A stretch of 38,063 nt of DNA from an uncultured Pseudomonadota bacterium (lineage in GTDB: Bacteria; Myxococcota_A; UBA796; SXON01): positions 1 to 38,063 of the forward strand of contig CAJBVW010000316.1 of NCBI GenBank assembly GCA_903959175.1. Direction: 5' to 3'. The notes under the pieces are model-generated. The model saw nothing but the letters and a program-made list of their open reading frames with translations. It was not told the DNA's origin and searched no databases. Made by a program: the position numbers and the translations under genes. Positions 1 through 8,855 of this stretch are shown piece by piece (position 1 is the first letter of the stretch; every line of letters begins with the position of its first letter).

Positions 1-564
1 GTCCCCCCGGTCGCCCCGCCCGCGGCCGCGTCCCCCGTCGTGCCCACGGCCGCGCTCCCCGTCGTGCCCGCCGCCACCCGCGACGCCCCGCCCGTCCCGC
101 GCGACGCCGGCGGCATCTCGCCCGTCCGCACCGCGCCCGTCCGCACGGTCCCCCACGCTCCGCCGCGCCCCGTCGCCCGCTCGCGCGCCGCGCCCATCGG
201 CTGCGGCCTCGCCGCCTTCGGCCTCGCCGGCGTGGGCCTCGTCGTGGCCGCCGTCGTCGCGTGGATCTCCCTCGGCGGGCCGCGCGTGCTCACCGGCACG
301 GAGGCCTCCCCCGAGGACGCCAAGGACTGGCGTCTGGTGGCCGGCGCCCTCGGCGAGCGCGGCGCCGCCGCGGAGCTCGCGTGCGGCGCGGCCCGTCTCC
401 AGGTGCAGATCGTGGTGGAGGAGAACGGCGCGCTCCGCAGCGCGAAGCTCCTCAACAACGCCGACGAGGCCGTGCGCGCCTGCGTCGAGGCCGAGCTGAA
501 GAAGGCGCCGTTCCCGCGCAACGGCAAGGGCGCCGTCCAGGTGGCGGTCACGCTCCAACAGTAG
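1..564 (+). CDS. Pro-rich single-TM protein with TonB/AgmX-like C-terminus (5' truncated)
   Basis: The reading frame is open from base 1, so the gene starts upstream and only the C-terminal ~187 residues are seen. A Pro/Ala/Val-rich segment is followed by one hydrophobic helix (GCGLAAFGLAGVGLVVAAVV). After it comes a small domain with two Cys and the pattern ACVEAELKKAPFPRNGKG, then a beta-like VQVAVTL end. That layout (Pro-rich linker, one TM, small C-terminal domain ending in a strand) resembles the TonB-like/AgmX-PglI C-terminal domains common in myxobacteria, where they act in the envelope or the C-terminal tail of signalling proteins. This assignment is inference from pattern only. The gene converges on the M1 peptidase gene with 13 bp between the two stops. 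A GTG at 40 is in frame but need not be the start. Confidence 0.6.
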   Translation, partial: VPPVAPPAAASPVVPTAALPVVPAATRDAPPVPRDAGGISPVRTAPVRTVPHAPPRPVARSRAAPIGCGLAAFGLAGVGLVVAAVVAWISLGGPRVLTGTEASPEDAKDWRLVAGALGERGAAAELACGAARLQVQIVVEENGALRSAKLLNNADEAVRACVEAELKKAPFPRNGKGAVQVAVTLQQ

Positions 565-577
565 GCTGTCGCCCGGA

Positions 578-2989
578 TCAGTGCCGCGCTTCGCTCTCCT
601 CGAGCAGGCCCTTTACCTTCCGCTCGAGCGCCTCCATCCGCGCCGCCATCTCGTTGGGCGTGGCGGTGGGCGCCCCGCTGCGGCCGCGGATGCGCGTGAC
701 CGCCGCGGCCATCGCGTCGCGCATGTCGGCGCCGCTCTCGGCGCGGCGGCGGGCCTCGAGGACGCTCACCGTGGCGTCGTCGCCGACCTCGCCGAGGATG
801 GCGACGCCGCCCTCGCGGCAGCGCAGGTCGGTGTCGGTCAGGAGCGCCTCCGCGGCGCGGGCGACGGTGCGCAGCAGCGCGTCGCGGCCCTGACCGGGGT
901 CCTGGCGCGCGGCGATGCGCGTGGCGCCGCGCAGGGCGTGGAGGCGGGCGCGCTCGGGGCCCTCGACGCGCAGCAGCGCGGGGAGGTCGGTGGGGGCGCC
1001 GTGATCACCGAGCACCTCCGCCGCGGCGGCGACCAGGCGCATGTCCTCGAGCGCCTTCGCGCGGAGCCGGGCGCGCGCGAGCTTCGCGGCGGCGGCGCCG
1101 TCCAGCCGGGCGAGGGCCTGGAGCGCGACGCCGGCGATGTCGGGGTTGGGGTCCCGCTCGACGCGCGCGGTGAGCGCGGCGACCGCGCCGGTGCCGACGC
1201 TGTTGCCGAGGGCGCGCGCGGCGGCCTCGCGGATGCCGTCGGCGGGGTCGGCGAGGAGCGGGAGGAGGTCGGCCTCGGCGCGCTGGGCCCCGAGCGCGGC
1301 GATGGCGGCGGTGCGCACGACGAAGGCGCCCGTGCCGTCGGTCGCGAGCGCGCGGAGGGCGTCGGGGGCGTCGAGCTCGCCGAGGGCAGCGATGGCGGTG
1401 AGGCGCGCGTAGGGCGCCGGCGAGCGGAGCTGGGCCTCCCACGCCGCAAGGTCCTGGGCCTGCGTCACGGCCGCGAGCACGCCGCCGCGCGGGTCGAACG
1501 CGACGTAGGTGGGCGCCGCGGGCATCGGGACGCGGATGTCCACGTCCTCGTCGGTGAGCCAGGCGGTGACGGTCTGGGGGGCGGTGCCGTCCGCACCGCC
1601 GATCTCCACCTCGACGGGGATCGTGTAGGCCGGGCGGTCGTCGCCGGTGGCCTGCCGCACGGTGACCACGACGGCGCCGTCCGCGTAGACCGAGGACACC
1701 GTGAGCGACGGCACGTACGGCAGCTCCACCCACTGCTGGAAGAACCAGCCGAGCTCCTGGCCGCTCTCCGCCTCCATCGCGTCGACGAGGTCTGGGGTGT
1801 CCACGAGCGCGCGGGCGTGCGCCGTGGTGTAGCGACGGATGGCGGCCCAGAACACGTCCTCGCCCAGCATCACGCGGAGCATCTGGAGCACGCTCGCGCC
1901 CTTGTTGTAGACGTTGGTGCTGTCTGCCGCGCCGCGGCCGCCGTGGAAGCGCCCGGCGAGCGCCTGCGTCGCGAGGCTGGCCTGGTAGCGCCCACGCACG
2001 CCCGCCGCCCACTCGTCGGGGCCCTCCACGCTCGCCTGCCAGTCCGCCGCGAAGAAGGTGGCGAAGCCCTCGTTCAGCCACAGCTCGCGCCAGCTCCGGC
2101 AGGTGAGGAGGTCCCCGTACCACTGGTGCGCGAGCTCGTGCGCCACGACGCTCGCGATGCCGCGGCCGCGCGTGCCGGCCACGCGATCGTCGGCCACCAT
2201 CCAGCGGTCCTCGATGGTGGCGGAGGTGTTCTCCATGCCCGTGTAGAGGAAGCGCTGCACGAACACCTGGCGGTAGACGCCCCACGGGTAGGGCACGCCC
2301 GTCCGCGCGGCGAAGTGCGCCATCATCCCGGGGACGGGGTCGAGCACCCGCGCCACGCCGCCCGCGGTGGTGCCGGGGGGCACCCAGGCCGCGTTCGCAT
2401 CGGTGCCGTGGACCTCGTAGGGGCCCGCGGCCACCATCACGAGGTAGTTCACGAGGTCGTGGCCGCTGTTGGTGAGGACCTTCATCCCCTCCGGCGCGGT
2501 GATCGCGCCCTCGTAGGTGAAGCGGTCGTTCGGGTGGTCCCACCCGGGGAACCAGTGGCGGTTGTCCTCGCCCTCGCCCTGCGACCACACCTCCGCGTAG
2601 CGATCGGCCGCGCCCGCGCGCCGGAAGTGCAGGCCGTCGCGCGGGGTGGCGTGGTAGCGGACGCCCACCTCGGAGCGCGCCGTGCCCGCGGGGAGCTCGA
2701 TGACGAGCGTGTCTCCGACGGTGCGCCACGCCACGGCAACGCCGTCGGCGTTGACCTCCTCGATGCTGAGCGCGACCTGGTCGAGCACGAGCGGGCCGGG
2801 GCCGAGCCGCCGCACGCTCCAGGTGGCGGTGCCCGCGACGGTCCCTGCGGCGGGGTCGAGCGCGAGCGCGAGGCGCAGGCGCTCCATGTCGAAGGTGCGG
2901 CTCGGGGCCGAGGCGACGTCGCGCGGGTCGGGTGTGAGCAGCGGCGGGGCGGCGTGCGCCGCGGGTAGGAGCGCGAGGAGAGCGAGCAT
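578..2989 (-). CDS. Secreted M1-family zinc aminopeptidase with C-terminal HEAT repeats
   Basis: An 803-residue protein. The start at 2989 gives a clean signal peptide (MLALLALLPAAHA, cleavage before APP), so the enzyme is probably exported. The M1 hallmarks are all present: the exopeptidase motif GMEN (251-254), the zinc site HELAHQWYGD (H284, E285, H288), the third ligand E307 in NEGFATF, and a downstream Tyr in VYNKGASVLQ. Family members remove N-terminal residues from peptides. After the catalytic and beta domains (to about residue 540) come alanine-rich ~30-residue helical repeats (about 545-770) such as ALGELDAPDALRALA, matching PBS-lyase/HEAT repeats, and a short C-terminal coiled coil. 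HEAT-like repeats replace the usual ERAP1-like C domain. A TACGCT box six bases upstream of the ATG suggests its own leaderless promoter. The ORF is open further upstream, but that part lies antisense to the PP2C gene. Confidence 0.93.
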   Translation of the reverse strand: MLALLALLPAAHAAPPLLTPDPRDVASAPSRTFDMERLRLALALDPAAGTVAGTATWSVRRLGPGPLVLDQVALSIEEVNADGVAVAWRTVGDTLVIELPAGTARSEVGVRYHATPRDGLHFRRAGAADRYAEVWSQGEGEDNRHWFPGWDHPNDRFTYEGAITAPEGMKVLTNSGHDLVNYLVMVAAGPYEVHGTDANAAWVPPGTTAGGVARVLDPVPGMMAHFAARTGVPYPWGVYRQVFVQRFLYTGMENTSATIEDRWMVADDRVAGTRGRGIASVVAHELAHQWYGDLLTCRSWRELWLNEGFATFFAADWQASVEGPDEWAAGVRGRYQASLATQALAGRFHGGRGAADSTNVYNKGASVLQMLRVMLGEDVFWAAIRRYTTAHARALVDTPDLVDAMEAESGQELGWFFQQWVELPYVPSLTVSSVYADGAVVVTVRQATGDDRPAYTIPVEVEIGGADGTAPQTVTAWLTDEDVDIRVPMPAAPTYVAFDPRGGVLAAVTQAQDLAAWEAQLRSPAPYARLTAIAALGELDAPDALRALATDGTGAFVVRTAAIAALGAQRAEADLLPLLADPADGIREAAARALGNSVGTGAVAALTARVERDPNPDIAGVALQALARLDGAAAAKLARARLRAKALEDMRLVAAAAEVLGDHGAPTDLPALLRVEGPERARLHALRGATRIAARQDPGQGRDALLRTVARAAEALLTDTDLRCREGGVAILGEVGDDATVSVLEARRRAESGADMRDAMAAAVTRIRGRSGAPTATPNEMAARMEALERKVKGLLEESEARH

Positions 2990-2995
2990 CGGGCA

Positions 2996-3001
2996 AGCGT
3001 A
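2996..3001 (-). promoter_or_regulatory. Putative -10 box of a leaderless promoter for the M1 peptidase gene
   Basis: TACGCT on the minus strand fits TANNNT and lies exactly six bases upstream of the ATG at 2989. At this spacing transcription would begin at or next to the start codon. No Shine-Dalgarno-like sequence lies in between. The same geometry recurs at 9985, 13415 and 27446. Confidence 0.45.
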
Positions 3002-3102
3002 CCAGCGGGCGCTACCCGCGTGGGAGGGCTCCGGGCCGTGGTCGGCGCCGCTCGGGGCGCCGGGACCCGCGGCCGTCGCTGCTCGAGGCCCCCGACCTCC
3101 CC

Positions 3103-3996
3103 TCACATCGGGACGATCGTCGTCTCCTCGCGCCACTCGTCGGGGTCGAGGTCGACGGAGTGCCCACCCTCGACGCGCAGCACCATCGTCGTGATGTTGT
3201 CGTCGCTCTCGGCGGCGAGGGCGCGCTCCATCAGCGACACGGCGCACGCGTTGGGCTCGGGGACGTTGCGGAGGAGGTCCCCGATCCAGGCGTCCTCCAC
3301 GCGGCCGCAGAGGCCGTCGCTGCAGAGGAGCAGGCGGTCGCCGGGGCGGAGGTCGAGGGTGCCGGTGTCGAGGCCGCGGTCGATGCGCAGGCCGGCGTCG
3401 TCGCCGAGGCCGCGGGAGCCGTAGATGAAGTTCTGCGCGAGGTGGTCGGCGTGGGCGGGGATGCTGCGGCGGTCCCGGCGGGCGAACTCGCCGCGCGTCT
3501 GGTCGCGGGTGAGGCGCGTGAGCCGCCCCTCGCGCCAGTGGTAGAGCCGGGAGTCCCCCACGTGGGCCCAGTGGAGGCGCTCGCCGGAGAGCCAGGCGAC
3601 GGTGAGCGTGGTGCCCATCTTGACCTTGCCGTCGACCGCGACGTGCGCGCGCAGGCGGCGGTGGGCGTCGAGCAGGAATTCGCGGAGGGTGGCCTCGGGG
3701 TCGGCCGGGAGGGGGCGCAGGTAGAGGCGCGAGAGGGCCTGGACGGCGGCGGCGGAGGCGAGGTCGCCGTCGTCGTGGCCGCCCATGCCGTCCGCCACGG
3801 CGAGCAGGACGCCGGTGGTGCCCTGCGCGGCGACGACGGCCTCGTTCTCGCCGTCGCGCCAACGGATGCGCTCGTCGCGACAGACAAGGTAATTGTCCTC
3901 GTTGCGCGCGCGGCCCCCACGGGCCTCGCCGACGCCCACCGTGCACACCAGGCCGACGGTGTACGGGGGGCGTTCGCCGGCGCGGACGCCGCTCAT
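3103..3996 (-). CDS. PP2C-family Ser/Thr protein phosphatase
   Basis: A 297-residue cytoplasmic protein with a complete PP2C (PPM) core: RNEDNYLV near residue 31, VADGMGGHDDGD near 67, MGTTLTVAWL, HVGDSRLYHW, LLLCSDGLCGRVED and SDDNITTMVLRVE. These supply the metal-binding aspartates, so the enzyme should be active as a Mn/Mg-dependent phosphatase. Family members reverse Hanks-type Ser/Thr kinase phosphorylation. The ATG lies inside the stop of the upstream FHA gene (ATGA, 3996-3993), so the two are translationally coupled and probably act on the same phospho-proteins. No kinase is visible in the window; one may lie outside it. The final ~20 residues (acidic, DPDEWREETTIVPM) are an extra tail. 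Confidence 0.95.
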   Translation of the reverse strand: MSGVRAGERPPYTVGLVCTVGVGEARGGRARNEDNYLVCRDERIRWRDGENEAVVAAQGTTGVLLAVADGMGGHDDGDLASAAAVQALSRLYLRPLPADPEATLREFLLDAHRRLRAHVAVDGKVKMGTTLTVAWLSGERLHWAHVGDSRLYHWREGRLTRLTRDQTRGEFARRDRRSIPAHADHLAQNFIYGSRGLGDDAGLRIDRGLDTGTLDLRPGDRLLLCSDGLCGRVEDAWIGDLLRNVPEPNACAVSLMERALAAESDDNITTMVLRVEGGHSVDLDPDEWREETTIVPM

Positions 3997-6900
3997 CCGG
4001 CCTGGAACCGGTAGATGGCGTTGCCGATGATGAGGCCGTCTCCCGAGCGGAGGTGGACGCGCTCGCCGTCCTCGGGGAGGGTCTGCCAGGGGCGGTCCCC
4101 GACGCGGTAGAAGAAGGGGAGGAAGCCGGCGCCGGTCTGGTAGGTGGACAGGTAGTCGGAGATCCGCAGCTGGGCGCCGTCGAAGCGGAAGGTGGCGACG
4201 ATGCGGCCCAGCGCCATGCGGCGATCCGCGCGGAGCGGGAAGCCGACGGTGAACAGCGCGGCGACGAGCCGATCGGTGGTGTCGACCGCGATGAAGCGGG
4301 CGCGCGGGTCGGGGAGGGTGGGGTCCTCCTTGAGGCGCAGGACGACGTCGAAGTCGGGCTCGAGGTTGACGTCGCGGCGCACGATGGTGAGCTCGGCGGC
4401 GCCGAGGTCGTCGGTGCTGGCGACCGGCGCGCCGCCGACGTTCAGGCTGGCCTCGCCCTCCTGGAGGAGTTGGACCGTGCCCTTGCGTCCGCGCGTCGTG
4501 AGGCGGAAGTAGTCGAGCGTCATGAAGGCCTGCTCCTTGAAGGCGCGGACCTCGGGGACGGTGACCTGGCAGCCGATGTGGTTGCCCACGAGCACGTCTC
4601 CGCTGACCATCCAGCCGATCTGGAGGAGGGTCGCCGGGCGGGCGGTCTCGACCTTCCACCGCGCCTCCTCGACGGAGAGCACGGGCTCCTCGGGGTCGGT
4701 GTGGACCTCGACCTCGTCGAAGAGGGGGAGGTCGCCGACGGAGACGGGCGCGGGCGCGGCGACGGGGGCCGGTGGCTCGTCGTCGAGCATCATCGGCGGG
4801 GGCGGCCGCTTCGGGTCGAAGGCGGGCGGGGGCGGCGGGGGCGCGCCGTTGGGGGCGCCGTCGGGACGCGCGAAGAGGCCCGCGGAGCTCAACGTGTCCG
4901 GGCCGCGCGAACCGCCGGCCATGCCCATCACGGCGGGGCCGGGGGGCGGGGGCGGCCACTCGCCGTCGGGGATGCTCATGGCGCTCTTGAGGCGGCGCGT
5001 GGGCGGCTCCGGGGCGGCGACGACGGGCGCGATCGGCGGGGGCGCGGGCCGGAGGACGGGGGCGGGGTCCTTCAGGCGGGGCGGGCGCGGCGCGGGGCCG
5101 GCCTCGCCGAGGCCGCCGGCGACGGCGGGGTCGTAGGTGGTCGAGGGGGAGATCGGGCGGCCGGAGCCTGGCGGGAGGAGGGGCGGGCGGGTGCCGCCGC
5201 CGGGCTTGCCGTCCCCCGGCTCGAGCGGCACGGGGGGCGGGCGGAAGTTGGGCGGGAGGTCGATCCGCGGGTCCGGGCCTTCTTCGAGGCGGGTGGCGGC
5301 GTCCTCGTCGAGCGAGCGGCCGCGGCTCGGCGCCGGCATGTCGATGAGGGAGGCGAGCTCCTGCGCGGAGGGCGGGCGCGGCACCTCGGGCATCGAGAGC
5401 GCGGCGGCGAGCGGGGGGCCGGCCTTCGGCGGGTAGGACACCTGGAAGAGGCAGTTGCCGACCAGGACCTCGTCGTTCGCGCGCAGCTCGAGCTCGTGCT
5501 TGCCCGAGCCGGCCTCACGCGGGGCGAGGGCGAGGATCTCACCGTCGCGACGCACGAACGTGCAGCAGTGGCGGGCGAGAGAGCGGAGCACGGGCTCGTT
5601 GGCGAGGTCGAGCTCGGCGTGCTCGGAGGCGACCATGATGGAGTCGGTGTAGAAGCGGCTCTTGGGGATGTCGCCGGTGCGGGAGCGGATCGTGGTGCCG
5701 CCGCCGACGGAGGGCAGCCAGGTGATGTTCTCGTTGTGCGGCTCGTCCGGCAGGCGCACCTGGCAGCGGCGGTCGCGGCCGACGCGGAACACGCCGCCGA
5801 AGTCGAGGTAGGTGCCGGCGCCGGAGCGGCGCAGCTCTCCGAGGTAGGGCCAGCCCTCGGCGCGCACGCCGGTGAGGTCGCGGTACTCGAGGGTGTGGCC
5901 GTCCACCTCGATGCCGACGGTGCCGCTGAGCACCATGGTCGCGCCGGGGGCCTGGGGCCGACCGTCAACCGTGACGCCGGGCGTCGCGATGGCGAGGGAC
6001 ACGGTGCCGCCACGGACCTGGAGCGTCGCGCTCGGCTCGGACATCTGCGTCGCGATGCGGCCGCCGCTGCCGATGTAGACGTCGTACCCGTCCATGAAGG
6101 TGGCGAAGTGCACCTTCTGGAGGAGGGCGCCGCGCTCGTGGAGCGTCAGCATCCGGCCCTCGATGGCGTCCGGGATGATGGTGCGCTGGAGCATGTCGCG
6201 GCGCAGCGCGTTGGAGTCGACCGAGCGCGTGGGCGGCGGGGGGAGCGGGGTGTTGGAGTCGGCGTCGTCCCCGACCTCGACCGGGGTGGCAGCGGCGAAG
6301 TCCGCGGTGCGGAGGGCGGCGAGGGGCACGCCGACGGTCATGCCGGAGTCGACGATGGCGGGGGTCTCGACGACGGCGAGCACGAGGTAGGCGACAGGCG
6401 TGCCGTTGCGCTCGGCGAGGGTCAGGACGGAGGCGCCGCCGTCCAGCGCGTCGCTCCGGACGAAGTAGCGGTCCTGCAGCTCGGGGCTGATGACGTGGAC
6501 GAGCGAGCCGTCCGGGAACTGCTGGAGCCGGTAGAGGCCGGGCTCGCGCAGCGCGGGGTGGTGGAAGTTGTCGAGCCAGTGACGGCCGAGGGTGTAGAGG
6601 ATCTGGTCGCTGTAGAGGCGGCCGACCTCGCGGTAGCCCTCCCACGCGCCGGGGAGGTGGAGATGGATGGCGAGCACGGCGCGGCTGCGCGGCGCGGGGC
6701 CGACGTAGAGGTTCGGGAGCAGGCCGGTGATGAACTCGCCCGGCGAGAGGCCGAAGGAGTGGCCGAGCATGTCCTGCCCGCCGTCCGCCACGAACCAGAA
6801 GCGCAGGGGCCGGGTGCCGTAGAGGAGCTCGAAGCGCTCCTTCTGGTTGTAGAGGGCGAACTTCTCGCTGACGGCGCGGGCGGCCCGCTCGGTCCACGGC

Positions 6901-7217
6901 TCGCCCTCGACCTGGGCGGCGCGACGCGCATCCGCCTGGTTCAGGATGATGAGCACGTCCGTGAACGACGCGACGCCCTCGCCGCGCTCGGCGTGGATGT
7001 GGGAGCGCAGCCCGCCCTTGCGGCCGTTGTAGGAGACCGTGGCCCAGAGCCAGTTGGGCGTCTCGACCAGATCCTCGTCGCTCCGGTGTTTCCGTAGGCG
7101 CGAAGCGTAAAACGCGCTCGCCGGGTCGCGGTCGATGACGACCTCGGCACCGCCGGAGAGACCCTGGGTCTGGTCCGTCGAGAAGATGCGGGAGATGATG
7201 TCCGAGAGCCTGTTCAT
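3993..7217 (-). CDS. Large FHA-domain protein with Pro-rich linker
   Basis: A 1074-residue protein with no TM segment. The N-terminal ~320 residues form a domain I do not recognise (rich in W, Y and H). From about residue 470 an FHA-like domain is visible: FRVGRDRRCQVRLP (the GR of FHA), then an insertion, SEHAELDLAN (the S-x-x-H core) and LRANDEVLVGNCLFQVSY. A Pro/Gly/Ala-rich disordered linker follows (about 590-840). The C-terminal ~230 residues end in GDGLIIGNAIYRFQAG, which resembles the last strands of a second FHA fold. FHA domains bind phosphothreonine. The overlap with the PP2C gene supports a role as scaffold or reader in a Ser/Thr phosphorylation system. The start at 7217 is supported by GCAGGAG seven bases upstream; the frame is open further but would run into the divergent gene. 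Confidence 0.88.
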   Translation of the reverse strand: MNRLSDIISRIFSTDQTQGLSGGAEVVIDRDPASAFYASRLRKHRSDEDLVETPNWLWATVSYNGRKGGLRSHIHAERGEGVASFTDVLIILNQADARRAAQVEGEPWTERAARAVSEKFALYNQKERFELLYGTRPLRFWFVADGGQDMLGHSFGLSPGEFITGLLPNLYVGPAPRSRAVLAIHLHLPGAWEGYREVGRLYSDQILYTLGRHWLDNFHHPALREPGLYRLQQFPDGSLVHVISPELQDRYFVRSDALDGGASVLTLAERNGTPVAYLVLAVVETPAIVDSGMTVGVPLAALRTADFAAATPVEVGDDADSNTPLPPPPTRSVDSNALRRDMLQRTIIPDAIEGRMLTLHERGALLQKVHFATFMDGYDVYIGSGGRIATQMSEPSATLQVRGGTVSLAIATPGVTVDGRPQAPGATMVLSGTVGIEVDGHTLEYRDLTGVRAEGWPYLGELRRSGAGTYLDFGGVFRVGRDRRCQVRLPDEPHNENITWLPSVGGGTTIRSRTGDIPKSRFYTDSIMVASEHAELDLANEPVLRSLARHCCTFVRRDGEILALAPREAGSGKHELELRANDEVLVGNCLFQVSYPPKAGPPLAAALSMPEVPRPPSAQELASLIDMPAPSRGRSLDEDAATRLEEGPDPRIDLPPNFRPPPVPLEPGDGKPGGGTRPPLLPPGSGRPISPSTTYDPAVAGGLGEAGPAPRPPRLKDPAPVLRPAPPPIAPVVAAPEPPTRRLKSAMSIPDGEWPPPPPGPAVMGMAGGSRGPDTLSSAGLFARPDGAPNGAPPPPPPAFDPKRPPPPMMLDDEPPAPVAAPAPVSVGDLPLFDEVEVHTDPEEPVLSVEEARWKVETARPATLLQIGWMVSGDVLVGNHIGCQVTVPEVRAFKEQAFMTLDYFRLTTRGRKGTVQLLQEGEASLNVGGAPVASTDDLGAAELTIVRRDVNLEPDFDVVLRLKEDPTLPDPRARFIAVDTTDRLVAALFTVGFPLRADRRMALGRIVATFRFDGAQLRISDYLSTYQTGAGFLPFFYRVGDRPWQTLPEDGERVHLRSGDGLIIGNAIYRFQAG

Positions 7218-7235
7218 GCCCGCTCCTGCCAGCGG

Positions 7236-7250
7236 TCCGGGATAACCGGA
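7236..7250. promoter_or_regulatory. Inverted repeat in the divergent FHA / kinase-like promoter region
   Basis: TCCGG-GATAA-CCGGA lies in the 39-bp space between the divergent starts at 7217 and 7257. The AT-richer core in otherwise very GC-rich DNA could be a shared operator or overlapping -10 elements. It is short and could be chance. Confidence 0.25.
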
Positions 7251-7256
7251 TCGACG

Positions 7257-7799
7257 ATGGCCGAACGTATCGCGGTGACCGGCTCGGCTGGAGTCGGGAA
7301 GTCGACCTTGGCGCGCCGATTGGCGGACGAGCTCGGCGTCCCCTACATCGGCGAGGGGATGCGCGAGTACATCGAGCGCACCGGCGTGAACCTCCACGAC
7401 ATCGGCCACGACGGCATGCGCCTGCTCGTGCTGCGGCTGTGGGAGGAGCGCAAGGAGGCCGAGGCCGCCGCGACGAACGGCTTCGTGGCCGACCGCGCGA
7501 GCTACGACTTCGCCGCGTTTTGGCTGTATTATCACTTCGCCGAGCAGGACTCCGCGACCGAGGTCCTCCTCCACGAGACCCTCGCCTCGGGCCGCTACGA
7601 CGCGGTGTACGTGCTCCCCTGGGGCCGCATCCCCCTCGTCGCCGACGGCGTCCGCACGCCGAACCCCTACACCCAGCTCCACCTTCAGCTCGTGATCGAG
7701 GGCCTCTTGCGGCGGCACGCGCCCGGCGCGATCCCGCTCGCGACGCTCGGGGTGGAGGAGCGGGTGGCTGAGGTGGTGGGGTTGCGCGGAGCGCGATGA
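7257..7799 (+). CDS. P-loop NTPase, NadR/AAA_28-like nucleotide kinase
   Basis: A 180-residue soluble protein beginning MAERIAVTGSAGVGKSTLARRLADELG. The Walker A motif is at residues 9-17 (GSAGVGKST). ADRASYDFAAFWLYYHF, in the position of Walker B plus lid, resembles the ATP-binding kinase fold of NadR/nicotinamide-riboside-kinase-like and AAA_28 proteins. Those enzymes phosphorylate small molecules, but the substrate cannot be read from the sequence. Length is normal for a stand-alone kinase domain. The stop overlaps the ATG of the FG-GAP gene (ATGA at 7796), so the two are co-transcribed, although no functional link is evident. It is divergent from the FHA gene. Confidence 0.8.
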   Translation: MAERIAVTGSAGVGKSTLARRLADELGVPYIGEGMREYIERTGVNLHDIGHDGMRLLVLRLWEERKEAEAAATNGFVADRASYDFAAFWLYYHFAEQDSATEVLLHETLASGRYDAVYVLPWGRIPLVADGVRTPNPYTQLHLQLVIEGLLRRHAPGAIPLATLGVEERVAEVVGLRGAR

Positions 7800-8815
7800 T
7801 CGCGCTGCTGGGCCTCCTGGCCGCCGCCCACGCCGCCCCGTCGCCCTTCGGTGTGCCGACCCGGTGGCTCGACGCCTTGCGGCGCGCCGAGTTCACCAGC
7901 GTGGATCGCCAGATGGTGCACGCGAGCCACACCTGCTCCCTTCGGGTGGATGCCGACTGCGACGGGGCGGACCCCGCCTGTGCGACCTGGGAGTCCGGTG
8001 CGTTGGCCGATCTCGCCACCGCGGTGCTGATCGGGGAGAACGACGAGGACCGGGCCGGAGGCTCGGTGGCCATGGCGGATGTCGATGGAGACGGTTGGGA
8101 CGACTACATCGTCACTGCGTCGCAGCATTCGGGGACGGGCTACGCGAACGGTGCAGTATATATCGTGCCGTCTCCCGTGTACGGCGAGGTCGACCTCGGC
8201 ACGGTCGCGACTCGGATCGACGGGATGCCGGACGGCGAGGTGCTCCAGGAGACGATCGTGGGCGACGCGAACGGGGATGGGTTTGCCGATCTGCTCGTCG
8301 CGGACGTGGCAAGCGCCGAGGTGTACTTGCTCCACGGTCCGCTCTCGGGCGCGACGACCACGGCCTCGGCGGCGTTGACGCTGAATGCGTACGACGAGCT
8401 GAATTGGTGGTCCCTTGGAGCAAGCCTCGACATGGCCGATTTGGACGGGGACGGGTTGGCCGAGCTCGTGCTTGGGGTGCCCGGCGAGGGGGGGCCGGGT
8501 GCTCCTGTTCCCCGGGACCGCGGAGGGTACGTACAACCGCGCGGTGTTGATGGCTATGGTCGCGCCGAGTTGGTGGTCGGTGCGCGAGGCATCGATGGCG
8601 AGACGACGCTGTCCGGAGCGGTGTTCGTCTTTTCGGATTTGCCGACCGGCACGCTTTCGCTGGATGCCGCCTCCGCCACCTTCACAGGAAGCAACGAAGA
8701 CGGCGCCGGAACGGCCCTCGCGCTGGGAGATGTCCGCGGCACGGGCGTGTTGGACGTCCTCGTGGGCGCCTTCTACGAGGGCCCCGGGCGGGCGTACATC
8801 TTGTCGGTGGAGTGA
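7796..8815 (+). CDS. Exported FG-GAP (integrin alpha-like) repeat protein with an internal frame disturbance
   Basis: A 339-residue ORF with a signal peptide (MIALLGLLAAAHA, cleavage before APS). FG-GAP/VCBS Ca-binding loops are clear: ADVDGDGWDDYIV, GDANGDGFADLLVAD, ADLDGDGLAELVLGV, VDGYGRAELVVGARG and GDVRGTGVLDVLVGA. Such repeats build a surface beta-propeller. Between residues ~232 and ~250 the text (GPGAPVPRDRGGYVQPRG) loses this character, whereas the +1 frame from the G7 run at 8488-8494 reads GRVLLFPGTAEGTYNRA, a normal blade strand. Frame is regained near 8548, but the spacer to the next blade is missing. The gene therefore seems to carry a frameshift plus a compensating deletion, or an assembly error. 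Codon use is less GC-biased than in its neighbours. Confidence 0.75.
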   Translation: MIALLGLLAAAHAAPSPFGVPTRWLDALRRAEFTSVDRQMVHASHTCSLRVDADCDGADPACATWESGALADLATAVLIGENDEDRAGGSVAMADVDGDGWDDYIVTASQHSGTGYANGAVYIVPSPVYGEVDLGTVATRIDGMPDGEVLQETIVGDANGDGFADLLVADVASAEVYLLHGPLSGATTTASAALTLNAYDELNWWSLGASLDMADLDGDGLAELVLGVPGEGGPGAPVPRDRGGYVQPRGVDGYGRAELVVGARGIDGETTLSGAVFVFSDLPTGTLSLDAASATFTGSNEDGAGTALALGDVRGTGVLDVLVGAFYEGPGRAYILSVE

Positions 8816-8855
8816 GACATGGCGAGTTGGGGGGCCACGGCCCTCACCCCCGAGC

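Noticed and set aside
581-2968. Very long open frame opposite the M1 peptidase gene, and similar long antisense frames elsewhere (4053-7097, 16500-20069, 30132-31300)
   Set aside because: In very GC-rich DNA stops are rare in antisense frames. The translations are low-complexity Arg/Gly/Ala/Val text without domains, while the opposite frame encodes recognisable proteins.
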